From contig JAMORN010000329.1 in assembly GCA_027063545.1 (NCBI GenBank), positions 1 to 15,424 on the forward strand: a stretch of 15,424 bases of DNA, given 5' to 3'. The notes under the pieces were generated by a model. It was not told where the DNA came from, searched no databases, and saw only the letters and a list, made by a program, of their open reading frames with translations. The DNA is from a bacterium (GTDB lineage: Bacteria > JAMORN01). The position numbers and the translations under genes were made by a program. Each line of letters begins with the position of its first letter. Position 1 is the first letter of the stretch. Below, in pieces: positions 6,199-12,626 of this stretch.

Positions 6199-7638
6199 AT
6201 GGTAAAAAATCCAGTATTATTAATTGCACTACCACTTATAATAGGTTTTTTCACAGCATTTATATCTCCTTTTATAAAAAAAGGTTATAGTATTATAGCA
6301 ATATTTACAGCAGCAATAACTACAATATTATCATCTTTACTTTTTAGTAATTCTGGAACAGATCTTATAACCTATCCAATTGGAGGATGGAGTACAAAAT
6401 ATGGTATATACTTAATTTCAAATATTCAAATAAGTGGTTTATTAGTGTTGGTGAATTTTATAGCGTTTTTAGCTCTTATTTATTATAGTATAAAAGAGAG
6501 AGATTTGGGTTCTGAATTAGGGTATTCTTTAGGATTTATACTTTCAATAGCAGCAGTAAATGGTCTTATTCTAACAGGTGATTTATTTAATATGTTTGTT
6601 TTTATAGAATTATTATCAATAGGTGGATATATTTTAGCCACACATAAAGGAGGATATTATTCTGCTTTTAAATATGTTGTATTATCTTCAATAGGAGGTT
6701 TATTCTTCTTAATTGGTGTAATTTCAATCTATAATGTAACAGGGCTTTTGAGTTTATTATATATTCCTAAAACAGAATCTTTTCATAATCTTCCGGCTAT
6801 ATTTTTAATAGTTTTATCAGTAATTTGGGTAATCGGGCTTTCTGGTGAAAGTGAACTTTTCCCATTAAATATGTGGGTTGGAAGTGTTTATAAAAATACT
6901 TCTACTTCAGCAGTTGTATTTTTCGCTAGTGTATTATCAGTAGGAGGAATTTATGCTATTATAAAACTATTAAGTTTAATATTTAATAATGGCTATGCAG
7001 CTATATATAGATATATATATGCTTTAGGGCTTATAACATTATTTATAGGTGAAGCAGTTGCTTTTAAACAAAAAGATGCGAAAAAGATGTTAGGTTATTC
7101 TTCAATTGCACAAGCAGGACTTATAATTTCGTTAGTAGCATTGAGTATAAAGAGTTCTTTAAATATAGATTTATACTCTTCTGCAATATTTCAATTAATA
7201 AATAATATAATAGCAAAGGCATTAGTACTATTTGGATTGGGCGTTATAGGGTATTCTGGTTTTAATAAATTAAAGGGTGTTGGTAAAGAGAGAAGAGAGG
7301 TTGCACTTCTTTTAACAATAGGGACTTTATCTTTGGCAGGAATGCCTGGTTTTGCAGGTTTTTGGAGTAAATTTTATATAGTTAAATCATTGGTATCAAA
7401 TGGTGAGATTGTTTTTCTTGTGGTATTCTTGTTTAGTGCTTTATTTGAGGTATATTATTTATTAAGACTTTCTCAAATAATACTATTTGAACCCCAAGAG
7501 GAAGAGGTTAGTTTAGAGATACCTTCTATTGTTGAGTATGTAATTTTAACAATGCTTGCAGCAGTAATACTTTATATAGGATTTTATCCAAATGTAATAT
7601 ATAACTTAATATGCAAAGTAGGATTGATAGGAGGATAG
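6199..7638 (+). CDS. mbxH: Mbx/Mbs complex subunit H (MrpD/NuoM-N type antiporter)
   Basis: A 479-residue protein of about 14 helices from the proton-conducting antiporter family (MrpD, NuoL/M/N). The helix-5 glutamate is present at Glu137 (FNMFVFIELLSIGGY), the same position as the essential MrpD glutamate. The lysine of the broken-helix region is present at Lys340 (NNIIAKAL), and the helix-9 region reads FKQKDAKKMLGYSSIAQAG. In contrast, the helix-7 lysine normally found five residues before the FP proline (KxxLFP) is replaced by Glu217 (GESELFPLNMW), and the usual PxAH loop is degenerate. The start has GAGGA eight bases upstream (6186-6190). It lies beside MrpC and precedes a second antiporter-type gene. 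Confidence 0.92.
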   Translation: MVKNPVLLIALPLIIGFFTAFISPFIKKGYSIIAIFTAAITTILSSLLFSNSGTDLITYPIGGWSTKYGIYLISNIQISGLLVLVNFIAFLALIYYSIKERDLGSELGYSLGFILSIAAVNGLILTGDLFNMFVFIELLSIGGYILATHKGGYYSAFKYVVLSSIGGLFFLIGVISIYNVTGLLSLLYIPKTESFHNLPAIFLIVLSVIWVIGLSGESELFPLNMWVGSVYKNTSTSAVVFFASVLSVGGIYAIIKLLSLIFNNGYAAIYRYIYALGLITLFIGEAVAFKQKDAKKMLGYSSIAQAGLIISLVALSIKSSLNIDLYSSAIFQLINNIIAKALVLFGLGVIGYSGFNKLKGVGKERREVALLLTIGTLSLAGMPGFAGFWSKFYIVKSLVSNGEIVFLVVFLFSALFEVYYLLRLSQIILFEPQEEEVSLEIPSIVEYVILTMLAAVILYIGFYPNVIYNLICKVGLIGG

Positions 7639-7644
7639 GGATTT

Positions 7645-9507
7645 ATGGCTTTTACAATAGGATCATTAATATACTCAGGGTCAATTTTTAGTGTTATAAT
7701 ATATCTACTAACAAGATTTTCTGTAAAATTAGGTTCTATTTTTACAACAGTACTTTTTGGTCTTTATGTATATGCTATTTATATACTAAAAGATAGTGTA
7801 TCTATATCTTTTATACATCTTCCAGGGGCGTATAATTTAACATTTAAGGCGGATTTATTTAATTGGCCATTTTTGATGATAGGTACTATTGTACTTTTTG
7901 TTTCAGCGCTATTTAGTATTCATGGGCTTAAAAGTTTCAAATCAGCAGCATCATTTAATTTTCTTTCTGTATTAGTTGGAACATCAGTTTTAGGGGTATT
8001 TGGAGCAAATGATTTATTAACTCTTTTTATATTTTGGGAGCTAATGACTTGGGCTTCATTTTTTCTGGTTTCAATGGGGAAAAAAGAGGCAAGAAGTGCT
8101 GCACTATTTTTCCTTTTTATGAGTATGATTTCTGCATATCTAATGATTTATGGAATGTTTTTGGTATATAATAAGGTAGGGTCATTTTCTCTAGACGTAA
8201 TAGCAAATAATTGGGGAGATTTATCTGATATAAGGGGGAGGTTATTTGTTTTATTTGTTTTAGCAGGTTTAATTAAGGGTGGTGTATGGCCTGTTCATGT
8301 ATGGCTTAGAACAACGCATGGAAATGCACCAAATATATTCAGTTCTGTGCTTTCTGGTATTTTAATTAAGTTTGGTTCATTTATTGTATATCTATTTGTA
8401 GTATTTTTCCCTGCTTTTTATTTGACAACAAAAGGAGTCTCTTCTGTTGGGGCTGAAAAATTATCACATCCGATTTTGGCTTATATTGGAGCAATAAGTA
8501 TAATGATAGGAACACTTTCTGCAATAAGACAGAATGATTTTAAGAAGTTAATTGCTTTTTCTTCAGTTAGTCATGCGGGATATATAGTTTTAGGTATTGC
8601 TTTTGGAACAGGAAGTGCTATTTTAGGAGGGCTTTCTCATATTTGGGTTCATGCTTTAACTGCAGCAGGAATGTTTTTATCAGCAGCAGCAGTTTATTAT
8701 GTAACAGGTACTACTAATATGGATGAAATGGGAGGATTGGTAAGGAAAATGCCAATAACATTCACTACATATTTAGTAGCAATAATCTCAGTTGCAGGAA
8801 TACCTCCACTTGCGGGATTTGTGTCAAAATGGCTTATTTATCAAGCATTAATTGCAAAAGGAAATTATCTATTAACATTTATAGCATTTTTTGGGTCTGT
8901 AGGCTCATTTTTATATGTATTTAGGCCACTTGCAACGGTATTTTTAGGCCAACTTCCTCATAAGTATGATAGTGTGAAGGAAGTGCCATGGAGTATGCAA
9001 CTTTCAATGCTTATAGTAACAATATTAACAATAGTATTTGGAGTGTTTCCTTCATTTATGTTAAAGCCAATAATTAGAATAGAGGAGGCGTTATCAATAC
9101 CAACAGTAAAAATAGAGGGCTATTCAAATATTTATACAATGCTTACACAACTTGATATGTTTTTAGTAGCGATTATATTTGGAATAGGATTTATTTTTGT
9201 TACAATACTATTTTTCTTACTTGCTAAATCAACAAAGGTAGAGCAATACGAGCAATATACAGCAGGTGAGATTGTACAGGAGATTTCAACAACACCAGAG
9301 ATTTATCATTATAGTAAAAATTATTATAGATCATTTGAAAGGGTTATTGAATGGGCACCTTCTTTAGAAGAGTATTATAGAATAGCAGCAAGACATATAA
9401 GCAGATTTTATGATATATTAGATGGAATAATATTTAAATCAGGAATACCAATGTATGTATGGTTTATCACAATAACAATTTTAGTACTACTATTAATTAG
9501 ATGGTAG
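7645..9507 (+). CDS. mbxH': Mbx/Mbs complex subunit H' (NuoL/MrpD-like antiporter with C-terminal extension)
   Basis: A 620-residue polytopic membrane protein, the second antiporter-like subunit and the hallmark that separates Mbx/Mbs from membrane-bound hydrogenase. The helix-5 glutamate is Glu132 (LFIFWELMTW) and the helix-7 lysine is Lys211 (LIKGGVWPVHVWL). The helix-9 segment is IRQNDFKKLIAFSSVSHAG. The broken-helix lysine expected in HALFKA is Ala340 here (VHALTAAGMFL). After the antiporter core there is a hydrophobic helix near 505-527, then a charged, probably amphipathic stretch (about 530-590) and a final membrane helix at 597-618. This recalls the lateral-helix extension of NuoL, though this is inference from pattern. 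Subunit M follows immediately. Confidence 0.9.
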   Translation: MAFTIGSLIYSGSIFSVIIYLLTRFSVKLGSIFTTVLFGLYVYAIYILKDSVSISFIHLPGAYNLTFKADLFNWPFLMIGTIVLFVSALFSIHGLKSFKSAASFNFLSVLVGTSVLGVFGANDLLTLFIFWELMTWASFFLVSMGKKEARSAALFFLFMSMISAYLMIYGMFLVYNKVGSFSLDVIANNWGDLSDIRGRLFVLFVLAGLIKGGVWPVHVWLRTTHGNAPNIFSSVLSGILIKFGSFIVYLFVVFFPAFYLTTKGVSSVGAEKLSHPILAYIGAISIMIGTLSAIRQNDFKKLIAFSSVSHAGYIVLGIAFGTGSAILGGLSHIWVHALTAAGMFLSAAAVYYVTGTTNMDEMGGLVRKMPITFTTYLVAIISVAGIPPLAGFVSKWLIYQALIAKGNYLLTFIAFFGSVGSFLYVFRPLATVFLGQLPHKYDSVKEVPWSMQLSMLIVTILTIVFGVFPSFMLKPIIRIEEALSIPTVKIEGYSNIYTMLTQLDMFLVAIIFGIGFIFVTILFFLLAKSTKVEQYEQYTAGEIVQEISTTPEIYHYSKNYYRSFERVIEWAPSLEEYYRIAARHISRFYDILDGIIFKSGIPMYVWFITITILVLLLIRW

Positions 9508-9510
9508 GGG
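9505..9510 (+). promoter_or_regulatory. Ribosome site deciding the mbxM start
   Basis: TAGGGG includes the mbxH' stop codon and lies seven bases before the ATG at 9518, but only one base before the ATG at 9512. The later start is favoured. Confidence 0.5.
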
Positions 9511-9517
9511 AATGGAT

Positions 9518-10408
9518 ATGGTGAATATGATAATATTAGCAGTGGTGTTTGTAATTGGAGCATTTATTTTTCAGGTTACACTTTCAGGTTTTTCTAGAAA
9601 GGTAGTTGCTAGAATTCAAAAGAGAAGAGGACCAACTGTTTTTCAAAACTTTTACGATATTGGAAAACTTTTATTTAAAGAGAGTTCTATTTCTCATGGT
9701 TTTATATTTGATTTTGGTATATGGATGGCTTTAGGTAGTACTATTGCTACACTTCTATTTATGCCAGTAGGTGGATGGGCTTTAATGCCTAAGTATGCAA
9801 ATATTATAGTAATAATTTATCTCCTTGCTGTAGGATCTTTGGGAATGGCAATGAGTGCTGTTGGCTCAGGTAATCCATTAGCTTCAATAGGTGTTTCTAG
9901 GGCTTTAACTCAGATGTTTGCTTATGAACTTCCATTTGTGGTAATAGCAGTTTTAATAATATATTTAGCAAAGAGTTCTAATATATTAAAGATAATTGAG
10001 TATCAAACACAAAATGGTTGGAATTTATTTTCTATGCCAATAGGCGCGTTAGTGGCTTATATTAGTTTAATGGGTATGCTTGGAAAAAAACCTTTTGATA
10101 CACCAATAGCACCAGCAGAGATTGCTTCAGGTCCTTTAGTAGAATACAGTGGAAAATATTTAGGATTTTTAATGATTCAACATGAGTTTGCGACATTTAT
10201 AGAAGTAGGGCTTTTTGTTCATTTATTTATGGGTTCAACAAGTATTATAGGATTTTTAATTAAATATATTATCGTATATATAAGTGCTGTTATGATATCT
10301 TCTGTTATGGCAAGACTTAAGATAGATGAGGTAGTAAAATTCTATTGGAGATGGCCACTTGGACTTGCAATTTTACAAGCAATAATTACATTGGGAGTAA
10401 GATTCTAA
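9518..10408 (+). CDS. mbxM: Mbx/Mbs complex subunit M (NuoH/EchB-type membrane anchor)
   Basis: A 296-residue membrane protein of about eight helices, homologous to complex I NuoH and Ech subunit B. It anchors the peripheral Fe-S arm and couples the catalytic site to the ion pump. Family signatures are ARIQKRRGPTVFQNFYDIGK near the N-terminus (NuoH: RIGPNRVGP), and KKPFDTPIAPAEIASGPLVE with YSGKYLGFLM in the third quarter (NuoH: PFDxPEAExEIxxG...EYSG). The acidic residues of this loop line the quinone/coupling cavity in complex I. It sits between the membrane subunits and the four peripheral subunits, as in Mbh and Mbx operons. The ATG at 9518 is chosen; 9512 would add two residues. Confidence 0.92.
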   Translation: MVNMIILAVVFVIGAFIFQVTLSGFSRKVVARIQKRRGPTVFQNFYDIGKLLFKESSISHGFIFDFGIWMALGSTIATLLFMPVGGWALMPKYANIIVIIYLLAVGSLGMAMSAVGSGNPLASIGVSRALTQMFAYELPFVVIAVLIIYLAKSSNILKIIEYQTQNGWNLFSMPIGALVAYISLMGMLGKKPFDTPIAPAEIASGPLVEYSGKYLGFLMIQHEFATFIEVGLFVHLFMGSTSIIGFLIKYIIVYISAVMISSVMARLKIDEVVKFYWRWPLGLAILQAIITLGVRF

Positions 10409-10425
10409 TAAAAGGAGAATAGAGT

Positions 10426-10959
10426 ATGTCAATGTCAACAGTATCTTTGATGGAGAAGATAAAGAATATTATTAGGGGTCATTCTTTATGGATGCTTCAT
10501 TATTGTACTGGGTGTGGAGCTATGGAACTTCCGCCAACAATGACAGCAAGATTTGATATGGAAAGGCTTGGTTTTGCTCCAATGGCTACACCAAGACAAG
10601 CAGATATTCTTTTAGTTACAGGATATTTAAGCGTTAAGACATTAAGAAGGCTTATTTATACTTATGAACAAATGCAAGATCCTAAGTGGGTGGTTGGTTT
10701 TGGATCATGTACTATAAATGGGGGAATTTACTATGATTCTTATGCTACAATAAAAAGGTTGGATTTATATCTTCCTGTGGATTTATATATTGCTGGTTGT
10801 ATGCCAAGACCAGAGGCTGTTATAAATGGATTTAAAAAATTAATGGATATGATAAAAAGTGGTGAGGCTAATGGTTGGAAGAAGTATAAAGAAAATTTAG
10901 AGTGGTATAGAGCTAATCAAAGAAAGATCTTAGGAGATAGTTTATATGTAACAAGATAA
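10426..10959 (+). CDS. mbxJ: Mbx/Mbs complex subunit J (NuoB / NiFe-hydrogenase small-subunit type)
   Basis: A 177-residue protein of the NuoB/NiFe small-subunit family that carries the [4Fe-4S] cluster closest to the active site. The four ligands are visible: Cys27 and Cys30 (HYCTGCGAMELPP), Cys95 (GFGSCTINGG) and Cys125 (IAGCMPRPEA). The first pair is CxxC, as in hydrogenases and Mbh-type complexes, not the tandem Cys-Cys found in complex I NuoB. An amphipathic N-terminal segment and the location after subunit M fit a position at the membrane surface. A strong site AAAGGAG (10411-10417) is eight bases before the ATG. Confidence 0.95.
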   Translation: MSMSTVSLMEKIKNIIRGHSLWMLHYCTGCGAMELPPTMTARFDMERLGFAPMATPRQADILLVTGYLSVKTLRRLIYTYEQMQDPKWVVGFGSCTINGGIYYDSYATIKRLDLYLPVDLYIAGCMPRPEAVINGFKKLMDMIKSGEANGWKKYKENLEWYRANQRKILGDSLYVTR

Positions 10960-10961
10960 AA

Positions 10962-10969
10962 TTAGGAGG
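10962..10969 (+). promoter_or_regulatory. Strong ribosome site for the TTG start of mbxK
   Basis: TTAGGAGG is six bases before a TTG codon at 10976. There is no in-frame ATG near the conserved N-terminus, so TTG is the real start. Confidence 0.8.
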
Positions 10970-10975
10970 CTAGCC

Positions 10976-11488
10976 TTGAAAGAACAAGAATTAATAGATT
11001 TAATAGAGAAGCATGTGAAGTATGAAGAGGGTAGTATTGAAGTATATGCTCCAAGAAAATTAAAGTTTATATTAAAAAAAGATGATTTAGTTGATACACT
11101 TTTATTTTTAAAGAGAAATGGGTTTGTTCAGCTTTCCTTTATAACTTGTGTTGATTGGATAAAAGATAATAAGTTTGAACTTGTTTATGGTTTGGTTTCT
11201 TGGGAACATAAACTAACAGTTTTAGTAAAAACATTTATAGATAGAGATAATCCTAAGATGATTTCAATAATGGATATATGGCCAACGGCCAAATATTATG
11301 AACAAGAAATAAATGAGTTTTTTGGTGTTTATTTTGAAGGTAATCCTAATATGAGTAAAGAATTAATATTAGAAAATTGGGATTCAATGCCACCATTAAG
11401 AAAAGATTTTGATCCACAATCTTATTCTAATGAGAAATTTGAAATAAGGATTTATGACTATAAAATGGAAGATAAAAAGAAAAAATAG
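10976..11488 (+). CDS. mbxK: Mbx/Mbs complex subunit K (NuoC-type 30 kDa subunit)
   Basis: A 170-residue soluble protein of the NuoC family, a structural subunit that braces L and J in complex I and related hydrogenases and carries no cofactor. The signature region is complete: WPTAKYYEQEINEFFGVYFE, matching the NuoC pattern of W..A...ERE..D.FG..F.G, followed by NPNMSKELILENW and MPPLRKDFDP (NuoC: HPLRKDYP). The short basic C-terminus (MEDKKKK) runs into the ribosome site of mbxL. Translation starts at an uncommon TTG, compensated by a near-perfect Shine-Dalgarno site. Its place between J and L is the usual Mbh/Mbx order. Confidence 0.94.
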   Translation: MKEQELIDLIEKHVKYEEGSIEVYAPRKLKFILKKDDLVDTLLFLKRNGFVQLSFITCVDWIKDNKFELVYGLVSWEHKLTVLVKTFIDRDNPKMISIMDIWPTAKYYEQEINEFFGVYFEGNPNMSKELILENWDSMPPLRKDFDPQSYSNEKFEIRIYDYKMEDKKKK

Positions 11489-11499
11489 GGTGAAGAGTT

Positions 11500-12609
11500 A
11501 TGGGAGAAATAAAAGCATTACAATTATTTCATGGTCCTAACCATCCTGGAATGCATGGAAATTTTTCAGTACATATTAAGGTAGATGGAGATATAGTTGT
11601 TGAGGCAGAAGCAAATCCAGGGATGCTTCATAGAGGTTTTGAGAAGTTAATGGAGAGAAGAAATTGGATGCAAAATATTGCCTTGATTTTAAGAGTGTGT
11701 GTAGTTGAGCCTGATATAAATGAGGCTGCTTATTCTATGGCGGTGGAGACTATTGAAGGTATGGATGTACCAGAGAGGGCTCAATGGATTAGGGTTATGA
11801 TTTTGGAGATGGCTAGAATTGCCAATCATTTAATGAGTTTGGGAGGAATTGGAGGACCAACAGGATTATATACAGGACCAAACTGGGCATTAGTAGATAG
11901 AGATTTAATCCTTGATATATTTGAGAAGATTACAGGTGCAAGAGTATATCATATGTATATTGTTCCTGGAGGAGTAAGACAGGATGTTACAGACGAAATT
12001 TTAAAGGATTTAGAGAAGGTACTTGATGATATAGAAAAAAGGCTACCTGAATATAGGGAATTAATTTTAGAGCATCCTATAATTCAAAAAAGGACAAAGA
12101 ATATTGCTGTATTAACAAGAGATCAGGCTTTAAGTTGGGGGGTAACAGGAATAGCTTTAAGGGCAACAGGTGTTGATTATGATGTAAGAAAATATGATCC
12201 TTATTTAGTATATGATAAAGTTGAGTTTGATGTGCCAACAGTAGACTTTAGTGATGCTTATAATAGATTATGGTTGAAGTATCAAGAGATTTATCAAAGT
12301 ATAAGGATAATTAGACAAGTAATAGAAAAGATGCCATCAGGAAAGGTTAGGGAAAAACTTCCAGGGAATGCTTTAAAGTGGAGAGTTAAAAAGGGAGATG
12401 CTTACGTAAAACTTGAGTCAGCAAGAGGTGAATTTGGTTATTATATGGTATCAGATGGAGGAACAAAGCCTTATAGAGTTTTTGTTAGAGGAGCTTCTTA
12501 TCCACAAGGGCTTTTAGGAATAGAAAAAGGTCTTCCTGGTACAAGGCTTGAGGATGTAGCAATTTGGCTTGATACAATGGGAGTTTGTGCGCCGGAAATA
12601 GATAGATAA
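11500..12609 (+). CDS. mbxL: Mbx/Mbs complex catalytic subunit L (NuoD / NiFe large-subunit homologue with half of the NiFe ligands)
   Basis: A 369-residue protein of the NuoD/NiFe-hydrogenase large-subunit family. It begins with HGPNHPGMHGNF, like NuoD (GPQHPAAHG). True NiFe enzymes have two CxxC pairs. Here the N-terminal pair reads RVCVVE, so Cys67 is kept and the second position is Glu70. The C-terminal DPCxxC reads DTMGVC, so Met360 replaces the first cysteine and Cys363 is kept. Two cysteines of four agrees with the Mbx/Mbs class, in which the site reduces sulfane or polysulfide sulfur and NiFe is not expected. The protein ends six residues after Cys363, with no extension for a maturation protease to remove, and no hyp genes are nearby. 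AGGGTG (11487-11492) serves as ribosome site. Confidence 0.93.
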   Translation: MGEIKALQLFHGPNHPGMHGNFSVHIKVDGDIVVEAEANPGMLHRGFEKLMERRNWMQNIALILRVCVVEPDINEAAYSMAVETIEGMDVPERAQWIRVMILEMARIANHLMSLGGIGGPTGLYTGPNWALVDRDLILDIFEKITGARVYHMYIVPGGVRQDVTDEILKDLEKVLDDIEKRLPEYRELILEHPIIQKRTKNIAVLTRDQALSWGVTGIALRATGVDYDVRKYDPYLVYDKVEFDVPTVDFSDAYNRLWLKYQEIYQSIRIIRQVIEKMPSGKVREKLPGNALKWRVKKGDAYVKLESARGEFGYYMVSDGGTKPYRVFVRGASYPQGLLGIEKGLPGTRLEDVAIWLDTMGVCAPEIDR

Positions 12610-12614
12610 TAATT

Positions 12615-12619
12615 GGAGG
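12615..12619 (+). promoter_or_regulatory. Ribosome site deciding the mbxN start
   Basis: GGAGG is seven bases before the ATG at 12627 and one base before the in-frame ATG at 12621; the later codon is favoured. Confidence 0.6.
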
Positions 12620-12626
12620 CATGGAT

